This document shows, piece by piece, positions 10,396 through 21,506 of a stretch of DNA of 64,000 bases (its first letter is position 1; each line of letters opens with the position of its first letter). The stretch is from Paralithodes platypus (lineage: Eukaryota; Arthropoda; Malacostraca; Decapoda; Lithodidae). Below the pieces are notes generated by a model that was not told where the DNA came from, did no database searches, and saw only the letters and a list, made by a program, of their open reading frames with translations. The stretch is from assembly GCA_032716605.1 (NCBI GenBank), contig CM064523.1, positions 39,955,026 to 40,019,025 on the forward strand, given 5' to 3'. Both the position numbers and the translations under genes were made by a program.

Positions 10396-10754
10396 AATTT
10401 ACGAGTTAATTACCGCAGTCAAATTTCAGCAGCGCGGGAGTTGCTTGACCATATGGATTTATAGACTGGACTACAGGGCACTTAGGCTTTATGCCCCCAG
10501 GTTAGATAGGGTTAAGGGTGGCCATAACATAAAAGCTGCCCATAACAAGCCCAAAGTCAAGTGATTTAGGTATATTAGAATGAAGTGTGGTGTGCTTGTT
10601 AAGTTTGGTGAAATGAATAGGAAGAGGAAGTGTTGTGAGAACTAGCTGGATTACTTTCTGTGTAAATGAGGCACAAACAAACACAGTGGGGGAAGCCAGG
10701 GAAATGAAACAGTAGTTCCAGCAACTTCCTATGATATGCCTATGTGGCCTACTT

Positions 10755-11060
10755 TGGGTATGCACTGAAAGAGCTCTGAAGAAAACTGATTGTTGTAATA
10801 GCAATAGAAGAGTGAAAGGGATACAACATTGCTGCAAGTGGAAATAAATTGCAGAGGACTAATAAGAGGAAATGAGTGGATGAGGCAAAATGCTTTTGAC
10901 TCTACTCTTTCGATAAGTGCGTTATGGATGGGAATGGGTGGAACCACCACACACATGAGAACAATACTCAGTACATGGGCACGCTGTGCACCTATACAGA
11001 CCAAGAAGCTATGCGGGGGTGAGGAACCCACGGAGACGGTTGAGCACACCTAACTTCTGG
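10755..11060 (-). pseudogene. Family B reverse transcriptase C-terminal fragment
   Basis: Minus-strand remnant of the region after the catalytic core of family B: the stretches read as QLLGLYRGT..., the KVERKAF-like block and SLFYRYYNNQ (here SLFYCYYNNQ) all appear in the order seen at 42400-42680. Frames change at least twice. The similarity stops near 10755. Confidence 0.7.
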
Positions 11061-11105
11061 GAAGCTGTTATAGCAAGAGTGGCAATATGAACATGCTGTA
11101 TACAG

Positions 11106-11131
11106 TAAACACACACAAACACACACACACA

Positions 11132-11195
<64 letters not shown>

Positions 11196-11212
11196 GTATA
11201 TATATATATAAG
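11106..11212. repeat. (CA)n then (TA)n microsatellite
   Basis: A CACACA run is followed by about 80 bp of TA repeats with one CAGG interruption. Confidence 0.95.
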
Positions 11213-12134
11213 ATTTCCCCATTTGTTTTACCTACAATGAGCACTCAATAATAGAATAGTTGTATACATTGTGCTGCCTATAAGACATTGTTGATATCAC
11301 TGGGTATTGAATAGATAGTCTTGGGCAAGGAAAGAATGATAGCCTTCGTAAAATTCGTTCACTCTTTTCTGCAATGTTTAGTTGTTTTATTTGAAGGTGA
11401 GCTTTTCGTGGAAATTCTAAATAGGAACCTTTGTGTGATGTGTTCGTATTTTCTTACCTCGCCAACACAAATACAGGGAGAGTTTTGATGATATGGAAAA
11501 TACGCAAGTGTTATTACAGAAACTGGTTCAATATTCAAAACATGCAAATACTCGCAGCACTCCACAAAATATATATTATCTTCAATACTAATTTACTTAA
11601 TGTGCTTAATTTATAACTTGTAATTCAGCTAAAGAACATTTGCATCAGAAATGACACTACCACTTGTAATATTATGACACGTTTGATCAATATGATAGCG
11701 ATTCTCATCAGCTTAGGAAGGATCAATGGGAGTCCGAGGCATAATTTATTTATGTTTGACCCCCTTAGATTCTTAGAAGTTCTTCTTAAGCTGCACAATA
11801 TCACCAAATATCAGAATAATATTAAGATAAAAGTTATCAAATACAGAAAGGGTTAAAAGTAGTTTAATTATTTCCAAATAGTGTACACAGAGGAGATGAC
11901 GCTGATTGGTCAATACACAAAGACAGTATTTCTAGAAGCTTTGGTTCGATTTCCGGTACAGCTGGGGTAGATATTATACAATTTCAGCTGTACTAAGGAG
12001 CATCAGTAATTCATTATAAGTCCACCAAGATGCCATAAACATAAGCCGGTAATACACGAGCGTGTTTTACACCACTGGGAATCCTAATCCTGGTTTCTCA
12101 GCTATGAGGATACATTTTATGACCTTTCTCTAAC
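11213..12134. other. Unrecognised AT-rich stretch
   Basis: I see no supported feature. Confidence 0.4.
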
Positions 12135-12350
12135 CATAGACTACAGTAGATCTGTACTGGACACGAAAAGGGAACTTTGCAGTAAGGGACCCAACATCGG
12201 AGAACGAACCCCATGTTCGAACCTCGAAACCACGAAAATTTGATATTTTCACATTTTCGAGATTCGAACTTGGGGGTTCGTTCTCCGATTTTGGGTCCCT
12301 TATTGCAAAGTTCCATTTTCGTGTCCAGTCCAGATCTACTGTAGTCTATG
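12135..12350. mobile_element. Foldback element (216 bp palindrome)
   Basis: The two halves are near-perfect inverted repeats of about 98 bp from CATAGACTACAG (12135) to CTGTAGTCTATG (ending 12350). Matching inner blocks include GGACACGAAAA, GGGACCC and GGAGAACGAACCCC. The flanks share TCTAAC on both sides, one base off on the right, consistent with a 6-7 bp target duplication. It has no coding capacity. Confidence 0.75.
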
Positions 12351-12450
12351 ATCTAACCTATATTAATCTGTCATCAGTTAGTTTCCAATACCAGTGCAAA
12401 ACACCCCAAAAGTGTTGCCAATGATTAACGATTGTTGATGATATAAACTG

Positions 12451-12572
12451 CCGTGTGATAGTCCCTTTACGCTTGTTGTTGTCAGTGTATGGGTACCCAT
12501 ACAGTCTACAGGCTCGTGTGATAGTCTCTTTATCCTTGTTGTTGTCAGTGTATGGGTACCCACACAGTCTAC
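12451..12572. repeat. 63-bp satellite, two units (array 1)
   Basis: Two units of the 63-bp satellite described at 14773. Its right edge joins directly to the middle of the endonuclease gene of CR1/L2 copy 1, not to an element end. This junction differs from those at arrays 2-4 and points to a rearrangement. Confidence 0.9.
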
Positions 12573-13402
12573 TTTTTCGATGCTACTATTTGGTTCGTTA
12601 CTAGTAAACTTTAAAGTGAAAGTTATCGTACGATGGTCGCTGTTACTGAATTCATCACCAACATTCAAATTCTCTATCAATTCTTCTTTTGTTGCAAGTA
12701 CAATGTCAAGAACGTTTTTACCACGGGTCGGCGTTCGAACAAATTGATAAAGCGAACTCTCTTGCAAGTTCGTATACAAGTCATGTCCGGAGTGTGAAGT
12801 AAGAGTATCGCCCAACTTGGTCACAGGTAAATTAAAGTCGCCAAAAATTACGGTATCTTGTGAGTTACTTACATCTGCAATTTGTTCGTAAATTTCTCAG
12901 TTTGCACTGATTGAGCTGGAGGTCTGCATATTAACGCAAGTATTATTTTTGTACCTTTATTATTCTTTATTAGCACAAAAGATGTGTCGACGTTCACAAT
13001 TTGAGGTTTTGACACGAGGGTCGGGTTAAGACTTTCTTTGATATAAAATAAAACGCCACCTCCATTTTTATTTATTCGGCTGTTCTCAAACATTACATAA
13101 CCGGGAAGTGAATACTCGGCTAAAAAGTCACTATCTTCTGTATTGAGCCAAGATTCTGTTATGCCAATCACATCATAATTTTCTGTAAACACTAGTTCCT
13201 CTAAATCTGAAAATTTATTGCGTATGCTACGAGCGTTTGCATAGAACACCTTTAAAGTTGCGGTTTTAGAACTCACAGAACGTTCTTTCATCGAATTTTT
13301 GGTTCTGGTCGGATCTACATTTACATTCATGGCTGTCCTCGGTCCTCGGTCGTTATCCCTGGCGGTTTTGAATTTGGGTCGTGTTGGTGGAGCTTTATCC
13401 AA
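12573..13402 (-). pseudogene. CR1/L2-type ORF2 copy 1: endonuclease only
   Basis: The N-terminal two hundred or so codons of ORF2 encode an APE-type endonuclease that nicks target DNA: a YANARS-like start, TESW, and the NSDHR block near 12640. A 4-base deletion near 12893, compared with the copies at 18100 and 23700, shifts the frame. The reverse transcriptase is entirely missing, replaced at 12572 by the 63-bp satellite. Unlike copies 2 and 3 it keeps an Arg codon (CGA) where they have TGA, so it represents an earlier state at that site. Confidence 0.88.
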
Positions 13403-13428
13403 ATTCGCGGTTCTTGACGGATTAGTAT

Positions 13429-14478
13429 TTAATTCCTTTGTAGGTTGCCGTCCTCGCTGTCTTCGGTCCTCCTTCCTGGTTGTCCTGTGCTGTGTCGATT
13501 TCTTCTCCGAAAATCCTTCACCGCATCGTTGAGAAGACGCCCAAAACGTGCTGCTCCCACCTGGTTCAGATAAACTCCATCGTCCGAAAACAAATAGTCA
13601 TCTTAGTAGAAATTGTCCCAGGTGTCGACGAATCCCACGTTCTCCTTCCTGCAGAGGTTTGCTAGACAACGATTTGTGCTGGTGGCTATGTTGTAAAATC
13701 GGCTCTCTACACCGAGCCGGGGGACGATTCCTGAGACGATGATCCTTGATGACTTCTCCTTAAACGACTTGATCAGCTGCTGGTACTTTAAAAGCAAATC
13801 TTCCGACCGGGTTCGCTGTACATCGTTGGATCCAACGTGGATGACGTACATTGTATTAGTAGGGGCCAGCTTTGATACTTCGTCAACTGCTGCAACTACG
13901 TCGTCCACACCACCACCAGGGATACAAAAACGCTTCCTGGTCTTAGGTGCCCTGGCGCAAAACTCTGTGAGCTGACCATGTATCATCGAGTCTCCCACGA
14001 GCCGGACTTCTTCTATTTCCTCTTCGTCATCTGAGTCTGTGAGTATCTGGAAACGGTTTTGACACTCGGTAATCGGTATGTGTTTCCTGGTCTTGGGGCA
14101 AACGTTGTTCCTCACGACATGGAAGTTGTCTTGAGGGGGAAGAGAGTCACTATTTGTATCTTGAGTATCGGAAACATCAGCTGAAGTGGCTACTGTAGGC
14201 GTTGAATTGTTGGCAGTTGACGTTGGGGCGTTGGTGGCTGTTGGAGTTGCGGTGACAATTGAAGTTTGTGGTACTCCAACGTTGAGTGTTACAAACTTTT
14301 GGAGTGATTCCAGCTTCATGGTGAGGACGTTGATCTTGTTGTAGGCTTCATCTAATTTCACTGTAAAATTCTCTCGTTGCTGGCAGAGCCGGCAGACTTG
14401 AAGATCGACAGTAGCAAACATGGGCTCACCAAACCTACCAGCGCAGTTCGCACAAGCGCGAGGCATGGTGACAGTCAC
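13429..14478 (-). pseudogene. CR1/L2-type ORF1 copy 1 (nonsense mutation)
   Basis: Same protein as the ORF1 at 18672-19691: an N-terminal CxxC-CxxC zinc motif, a probable coiled coil, a low-complexity Thr/Ala linker (slightly longer here by about 10 codons) and an SGNH esterase-like domain with GDSM and GSND. A TAA at 13603 replaces the Tyr codon TAT of the other copies and removes the last 60 or so residues, including the DGxxLN block. ORF2 starts 26 bp after the ancestral stop. Confidence 0.85.
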
Positions 14479-14772
14479 TTTCTTCAGATCACTTCACTCA
14501 CTTAAAAAAACACTTCACTCACTTTAAAACACTTCACTCACTTTAAAAACACTTCAATCACTTCAACTAAAAACAAATATGCTGAAATATGCAGAAATAG
14601 GTTATCAGGGGTGATAGCCTAACCGAAAACAAAAATGTTGAGATACGCAGAATTAGGCTTCCAGGGGCGATAGCCTAACCAAAAAATTTGTTTAAAATTG
14701 AAATACGCAATAATAGGCTATCATCGTTGAATAGCCTAACCGAAAATAATAAAATTTAAATTCGCAGAATTT
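14479..14772 (-). promoter_or_regulatory. 5' leader of CR1/L2 copy 1 with internal repeats
   Basis: Upstream of ORF1 in its reading direction. It holds short repeats of CACTTCACTCACTTTAAAA and three diverged units of 55-80 bp, each containing TACGCAG and a GATAGCCTAACC-like block. In non-LTR elements the internal promoter lies in this position, so a promoter role is inferred. It ends exactly where the 63-bp satellite begins. Confidence 0.5.
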
Positions 14773-15465
14773 CTACAGGCTTGTGTGATAGTCCCTTTAT
14801 CCTTGTTGTTGTCAGTGTATGGGTACCCATACAGTCTACAGGCTCGTGTGATAGTCCCTTTATCCTTGTTGTTGTTAGTGTATGAGTACCCACACAGTCT
14901 ACAGGCTTGTGTGATAGTCCCTTTATCCTTGTTGTTGTCAGTGTATGGGTACCCACACAGTCTACAGGCTTGTGTGATAGTCCCTTTATCCTTGTTGTTG
15001 TTAGTGTATGGGTACCCATACAGTCTACAGGCTTGTGTGATAGTCCCTTTATCCTTGTTGTTGTCAGTGTATGGGTAACCACACAGTCTACAGGCTTGTG
15101 TGATAGTCCCTTTATCCTTGTTGTTGTTAGTGTATGGGTACCCATACAGACTACAGGCTTGTGTGATAGTCCCTTTATCCTTGTTGTTGTCAGTGTATGG
15201 GTACCCACACAGTCTACAGGCTCGTGTGATAGTCTCTTTATCCTTGTTGTTGTCAGTGTTTGGGTACCCATACAGTCTACAGGCTCGTGTGATAGTCCCT
15301 TTATCCTTGTTGTTGTTAGTGTATGGGTACCCATACAGTCTACAGGCTCGTGCAATAGTCTCTTTATCCTTGTTGTTGTTAGTGTATGGGTACCCATACA
15401 GTCTATAGGCTCGTGTGATAGTCCCTTTATCCTTGTTGTTGTTAGTGTATGGGTACCCATACAGT
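14773..15465. repeat. 63-bp satellite array 2 (about 11 units)
   Basis: About 11 units of 63 bp. Each contains the pyrimidine-rich GTCCCTTTATCCTTG, a GTTGTTGT run, and the 16-bp perfect palindrome GTATGGGTACCCATAC; some units break it with CACAC. The unit length is a multiple of three and several frames on both strands lack stops, which makes long spurious 21-residue-repeat ORFs. The array lies between the 5' end of element copy 1 and the 3' end of copy 2. Confidence 0.97.
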
Positions 15466-15916
15466 ACAAAGGAGTACAAAGGAAATCAAGGAACAACAGA
15501 TCTAGTGACCCTTCTAGGTTGCTTGTCCTCGAAAACACTGAGGATCAAGTGTCCAAACAGTGCTTTAGAGTGGGTAAGGGAACATTGGAACGGGAATTAC
15601 TGCCCTGGAACTAATGTCCGTGGCAGGATTAGGAAGTTAGTAGAGGACAGATGGGTTAGTAACTGAGGGGGGGAAAAAATAAAGTTATTCATTTACAAAC
15701 GCAGTCAGTCGCGGGTTTGATGAGAGATATTTGTCTCTGCGGAGTTTAAATGAATCAACGGTGATGCAGTCTATAACGTTTCGGGGAAGCCCATTTCACA
15801 AGTTGACAACTCGATTGAAGAAGAAATTCTTAGATTTGTGTGAGTTAAAAGATTTACCAATAATTTTGCAACCGTTTCCCCGCGTGTAATTAGATTGGTC
15901 GATAGTGAAGTACTTA
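15466..15916 (-). other. 3' untranslated part of CR1/L2 copy 2
   Basis: Follows the ORF2 stop in the reading direction and ends in GTACAAAGGAGTACAAAGG next to the satellite. The same sequence, with few changes, lies at 21056-21506. Several codons beyond the marked stop (near 15840-15910) still look like coding sequence, so the ancestral ORF2 may have been longer. Confidence 0.7.
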
Positions 15917-18645
15917 CTACAGTTCATAATTGTCGATGCCTTTGATGATTTTGAACACTTGAATTAAGTCACCTCTTAATCTGCGCTGGGTTAAAGGAAA
16001 TAGATTTAATTCTCTAAGACGCTCTTCGTATGGTTTGTTCTTTAGGCTAGGTATCATTTTGGTAACTCTACGTTGAACTCGTTCTAGCTTGTTTATATCT
16101 TTTTGGTAATAAGGGCACCAGGATTGAACGCAGTATTCCAGAAGAGGGCGGACTAAGGAATTGTAAAGGGTTAGGATAACTTCTTTGGATTTATGCTCAA
16201 ATGACCTGCCTATAAAGCCAATTATTTTGTTTGCCTTCTTAACAACTTCTGAACATTGTTGACTCGGTTTTAGGTTACTCGATATTGTTACTCCCAGATC
16301 GGTTTCTCTGTTTACATTCTTAAGCTGAGTGCCATTCATCGAATAGTTTTCTTTCTCATTTAGGTATCCGATATGTAGTACTTTACATTTATCAGCATTG
16401 AGACTCATTTGCCAAATTTGGGCCCAACATGACAATTTATCTAGATTGTGTTGCATATCGTCAACTTGTTCTTTTGACAGTACGCTATTTGCAATTTTTG
16501 TATCGTCAGCAAATTTTGAGATTGTACAGGTGAGACCCTCATCTATGTCGTTGCTGTAAATTAGAAAGAGAATTGGTCCTAGTACCGATCCCTGGGGTAC
16601 CCCGCTACTTACATTGGTCCATTTAGATGCCTTACCGTTTATGACTACCCTTTGCTTTCTGTTGCTGAGCCAATTTTCTATCCATTTCAACACACCGTCT
16701 TGTATTCCATGCGCTTTTAGTTTTAGCAGTAAACGTTTGTGGGGAACTTTGTCAAAGGCCTTTTGAAAATCAAGGTATATAATATCTACAGCTTTACTCT
16801 CATCGTAGAGGTTGAGGATATCGTGGAAGAAGTCTAAGAGGTTTGTTAAACAGGAACGTTTTTTACGAAAGCCATGTTGAGTATCTTTAAGTATGTTATT
16901 TTCCTCTAAGTGATTTACGAGTCTGTCTCGTATGACCGTTTCTAGCATTTTACATACAACTGAGGTTAAGCTAATTGGACGATAGTTACTGGGTAGGGAT
17001 TTGCTGCCTTTTTTGAATATCGGTGTTACGTTGGCTAGCTTCCACTGATCAGGCATAGTTCCAGACTGCAAGGATTTATTGAATAGTAATGTCAGTGGTT
17101 TGGAGAGCTCATCCTTAGCTTCCTTTAGAACTCTAAGCGAGATTGTATCAGGTCCTGGCGTTTTATTTACCTTGAGTTTATCTAAACAATTCAATACTTC
17201 TCTCTCTGTAACGGTGATATTGCTTAGAACATCTGAATTATCAATCTGAATCGGCGATGGTGTAGGGATATCACTGAGGTCTTCTGTTGTAAAAACTGAT
17301 GCAAAGAAGGTATTGAGGGCATTACTCATTTGTACTTCGTCTTTGGTGTATTCTCCATTTTCATCGACTAACGGTCCAACAGTTGAAGTAACTACTTTTT
17401 TCTTTCTGATATAACTATAGAATTCTTTCGGGTTTGTTTTACTTTGATTCGCAATATGTAACTCTAAGGTCTTTTTACTTTGCTTAATTAACTTTTTGGC
17501 TTTGCGTCGTAGCTCTACAAATTTCACCCGTTCTTCGTCATTTTGTGAGGATTTTAATCTATCATTAGCAAATTTTTTAGCAAGCAGGCAGTTTGAAATA
17601 TCTTTATTCCACCATTTGACCATTTGGGCTTATTATTATGGCCTGGACGCCGTATTTTCGATGGTATGCAGTCTTGCACTGCTTTTAGGTAAGTGGTTTC
17701 GAATAACTTCCAAGATGTATTTATGTCGTTATTGTTAATTAAAATGCTCCAGTCAGTTTCTTTAAACATATCTCTAAGTTTATGGAAGTTTGCTTTCCTG
17801 AAATTAGGGACTTTTTCGATGCTACTATTTGGTTCGTTACTAGTAAACTTTAAAGTGAAAGGTATCGTACGATGGTCGCTGTTACTGAATTCATCACCAA
17901 CATTCAAATTCTCTATCAATTCTTCTTTTGTTGCAAGTACAATGTCAAGAGCGTTATTACCACGGGTCGGCGTTCGAACAAATTGATAAAGCGAACTCTC
18001 TTGCAAGTTCGTATACAAGTCATGTCCGGAGTTTGAAGTAAGAGTATCGCCCCACTTGGTCACAGGTAAATTAAAGTCGCCAAAAATTACGGTATCTTGT
18101 GAGTTACTTACATCTGCAATTTGTTCGTAAATTTCTCGGTCAGTTTGCACTGATTGAGCTGGAGGTCTGTATATTAATGCAAGTATTATTTTTGTAGCTT
18201 TATTATTCTTTATTAGCACAAAAGATGTGTCGACGTTCACAATTTGAGGTTTTGACACGAGGGTCGGGTTAAGCCTTTCTTTGATATAAAATAAAACGCC
18301 ACCTCCTTTTTTATTTATTCAGCTGTTCTCAAACATTACATAACCGGGAAGTGAATACTCAGCTAAAAAGTCTCTATCTTCTGTATTGAGCCAAGATTCT
18401 GTTATGCCAATCACATCATAATTTTCTGTAAACACTAGTTCCTCTAAATCTGAAAATTTATTGCGTATGCTACGAGCGTTTGCATAGAAAACCTTTAAAG
18501 TTGCGGTTTTAGAACTCACAGAACGTTCTTTCATCGAATTTTTGGTTCTGGTCGGATCAACATTTACATTCATGGCTGTCCTCGGTCCTCGGTCGTTATC
18601 CCTGGCGGTTTTGAATTTGGGTCGTGTTGGTGGAGCTTTATCCAA
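15917..18645 (-). pseudogene. CR1/L2-type ORF2 copy 2: endonuclease plus reverse transcriptase
   Basis: Encodes an APE endonuclease followed by a complete reverse transcriptase. The RT frame (17623 down to 15917, 568 codons) is unbroken and shows YLDFQKAFDKV (residues 283-293), GVPQGSVLGP (341-350) and FADD (371-374), then the thumb and a C-terminal segment typical of CR1/L2. Two lesions kill the whole protein. A TGA in the endonuclease near 18320 follows MFENS where copy 1 has CGA. A frame change near 17620-17640 lies between endonuclease and RT. Copy 3 shares both. Confidence 0.93.
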
Positions 18646-18671
18646 ATTCGCGGTTCTTCACGGATTAGTAT

Positions 18672-19691
18672 TTAATTCCTTTGTAGGTTGCCATCCTCGC
18701 TGTCTTCGGTCCTCCTTCCTGGTTGTCCTGTGCTGAGTCGATTTCTTCTCCGAAAATCCTTCACCGCATCGTTGAGAAGACGCCCAAAACGTGCTGCTCC
18801 CACCTGGTTCAGATAAACTCCATCGTCCAAAAACAAATAGTCATCATAGTAGAAATTGTCCCAGGTGTCGACGAATCCCACGTTCTCCTTCCTGCAGAGG
18901 TTTGCTAGACAACGATTTGTGCTGGTGGCTATGTTGTAAAATCGGCTCTCTACACCGAGCCGGGGGACGATTCCTGAGACGATGATCCTTGATGACTTCT
19001 CCTTAAACGACTTGATCAGCTGCTGGTACTTTAAAAGCAAATCTTCCGACCGGGTTCGCTGTACATCGTTGGATCCAACATGGATGACGTACATTGTATT
19101 AGCAGGGGCCAGCTTTGATACTTCGTCAACTGCTGCAACTACGTCGTCCACACCACCACCAGGGATACAAAAACGCTTCCTGGTCTTAGGTGCCCTGGCG
19201 CAAAACTCTGTGAGCTGACCACGTATCATCGAGTCTCCCACGAGCCGGACTTCTTCTATTTCCTCTTCGTCATCTGAGTCTGTGAGTATCTGGAAACGGT
19301 TTTGACACTCGGTAATCGGTATTTGTTTCCTGGTCTTGGGGCAAACGTTGTTCCTCACGACATGGAAGTTGTCTTGAGGGGGAAGAGAGTCACTATTTGT
19401 ATCTTGAGTATCGGAAACATCAGCTGAAGTGGCTACTGTAGGCGTTGAATTGTTGGCAGTTGCGGTGACAATTGAAGTTTGTGGTACTCCAACGTTGAGT
19501 GTTACAAACTCTTGGAGTGATTCCAGCTTCATGGTGAGGACGTTGATCTTGTTGTAGGCTTCATCTAATTTCACTGTAAAATTCTCTCGTTGCTGGCAGA
19601 GCCGGCAGACTTGAAGATCGACAGTAGCAAACATGGACTCACCAAACCTACCGGCGCAGTTCGCACAAGCGCGAGGCATGGTGACAGTCAC
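18672..19691 (-). CDS. CR1/L2-type ORF1 copy 2 (zinc motif plus SGNH domain)
   Basis: An intact frame of 339 residues. ORF1 proteins of CR1/L2 elements bind element RNA and often carry an esterase. C9, C12, C29 and C32 form a CxxC-16-CxxC zinc site. Residues 33-62 look like a coiled coil and a Ser/Thr/Asp-rich linker follows. The SGNH/GDSL fold shows GDSM (152-155, catalytic Ser) and GSND (206-209). The last block reads DGVYLN (290-295), where active family members have His at the fourth position, so esterase activity is doubtful. The tail is basic. ORF2 begins 26 bp downstream. Confidence 0.85.
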   Translation of the reverse strand: MTVTMPRACANCAGRFGESMFATVDLQVCRLCQQRENFTVKLDEAYNKINVLTMKLESLQEFVTLNVGVPQTSIVTATANNSTPTVATSADVSDTQDTNSDSLPPQDNFHVVRNNVCPKTRKQIPITECQNRFQILTDSDDEEEIEEVRLVGDSMIRGQLTEFCARAPKTRKRFCIPGGGVDDVVAAVDEVSKLAPANTMYVIHVGSNDVQRTRSEDLLLKYQQLIKSFKEKSSRIIVSGIVPRLGVESRFYNIATSTNRCLANLCRKENVGFVDTWDNFYYDDYLFLDDGVYLNQVGAARFGRLLNDAVKDFRRRNRLSTGQPGRRTEDSEDGNLQRN

Positions 19692-19984
19692 TTTCTTCAG
19701 ATCACTTCACTCACTTAAAAAACACTTCAATCACTTTAAAACACTTCACTCACTTTAAAAACACTTCAATCACTTCAACCGAAAACAAATATGCTGAAAT
19801 ACGCAGAAATAGGTTATCAGGGGTGATAGCCTAACCGAAAACAAAAATGTTGAGATACGCAGAATTAGGCTTCCAGGGGCGATAACCTAACCAAAAAATT
19901 TGTTTAAAATTGAAATACGCAATAATAGGCTACCAGCGTTGAATAGCCTAACCGAAAATAATAAAATTGAAAATCGCAGAATTT
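19692..19984 (-). promoter_or_regulatory. 5' leader of CR1/L2 copy 2
   Basis: Nearly identical to the leader of copy 1 (14479-14772), with the same internal repeats, and ends at the satellite array. Confidence 0.5.
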
Positions 19985-21055
19985 CTACAGGCTTGTGTGA
20001 TAGTCCCTTTATCCTTGTTGTTGTCAGTGTATGGGTACCCACACAGTCTACAGGCTCGTGTGATAGTCCCTTTATCCTTGTTGTTGTCAGTGTATGGGTA
20101 CCCATACAATCTACAGGCTTGTGTGATAGTCCCTTTATCCTTGTTGTTGTCAGTGTATGGGTACCCATACAGTCTACAGGCTCGTGTGATAGTCTCTTTA
20201 TCCTTGTTGTTGTTAGTGTATGGGTACCCATACAGTCTACAGGCTCGTGTGATAGTCCCTTTATCCTTGTTGTTGTTAGTGTATGGGTACCAATACAGTC
20301 TACAGGCTCGTGTGATAGTCCCTTTATCCTTGTTGTTGTTAGTGTATGGGTACCCACACAGTCTACAGGCTCGTGTGATTGTCTCTTTATCCTTGTTGTT
20401 GTCAGTGTATGGGTACCCATACAGTCTACAGGCTCGTGTGATAGTCCCTTTATCCTTGTTGTTGTCAGTGTATGGGTACCCATACAGTCTACAGGCTCGT
20501 GTGATAGTCCCTTTATCCTTGTTGTTGTTAGTGTATGAGTACCCACACAGTCTACAGGCTTGTGTGATAGTCCCTTTATCCTTGTTGTTGTCAGTGTATG
20601 GGTACCCACACAGTCTACAGGCTTGTGTGATAGTCCCTTTATCCTTGTTGTTGTTAGTGTATGGGTACCCATACAGTCTACAGGCTTGTGTGATAGTCCC
20701 TTTATCCTTGTTGTTGTCAGTGTATGGGTAACCACACAGTCTACAGGCTTGTGTGATAGTCCCTTTATCCTTGTTGTTGTCAGTGTATGGGTACCCACAC
20801 AGTCTACAGGCTCGTGTGATAGTCTCTTTATCCTTGTTGTTGTCAGTGTTTGGGTACCCATACAGTCTACAGGCTCGTGTGATAGTCCCTTTATCCTTGT
20901 TGTTGTTAGTGTATGGGTACCCATACAGTCTACAGGCTCGTGTGATAGTCTCTTTATCCTTGTTGTTGTTAGTGTTTGGGTACCCATACAGTCTATAGGC
21001 TCGTGTGATAGTCCCTTTATCCTTGTTGTTGTTAGTGTATGGGTACCCATACAGT
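19985..21055. repeat. 63-bp satellite array 3 (about 17 units)
   Basis: Seventeen 63-bp units. The right-hand units carry the same variants as those of array 2 (for example GTGTTTGGG and TCTATAGGC) and the left-hand units match array 4. That unit-by-unit correspondence shows that the arrays were copied together with the flanking elements. Confidence 0.97.
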
Positions 21056-21506
21056 ACAAAGGAGTACAAAGGAAATCAAGGAACAACAGATCTAGTGACC
21101 CTTCTAGGTTGCTTGTCCTCGAAAACACTGAGGATCAAGTGTCCAAACAGTGCTTTAGAGTGGGTAAGGGAACATTGGAACGGGAATTACTGCCCTGGAA
21201 CTAATGTCCGTGGCAGGATTAGGAAGTTAGTAGAGGACAGATTGGTTAGTAACTGAGGGGGGGAAAAAATAAAGTTATTCATTTACAAACGCAGTCAGTC
21301 GCGGGTTTGATGAGAGATATTTGTCTCTGCGGAGTTTAAATGAATCAACGGTGATGCAGTCTATAACGTTTCGGGGAAGCCCATTTCACAAGTTAACAAC
21401 TCGATTGAAGAAGAAATTCTTAGATTTGTGTGAGTTAAAAGATTTACCAATAATTTTGCAACCGTTTCCCCGCGTGTAATTAGATTGGTCGATAGTGAAG
21501 TACTTA
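21056..21506 (-). other. 3' untranslated part of CR1/L2 copy 3
   Basis: Nearly identical to 15466-15916, and meets array 3 at the same base. Confidence 0.7.
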
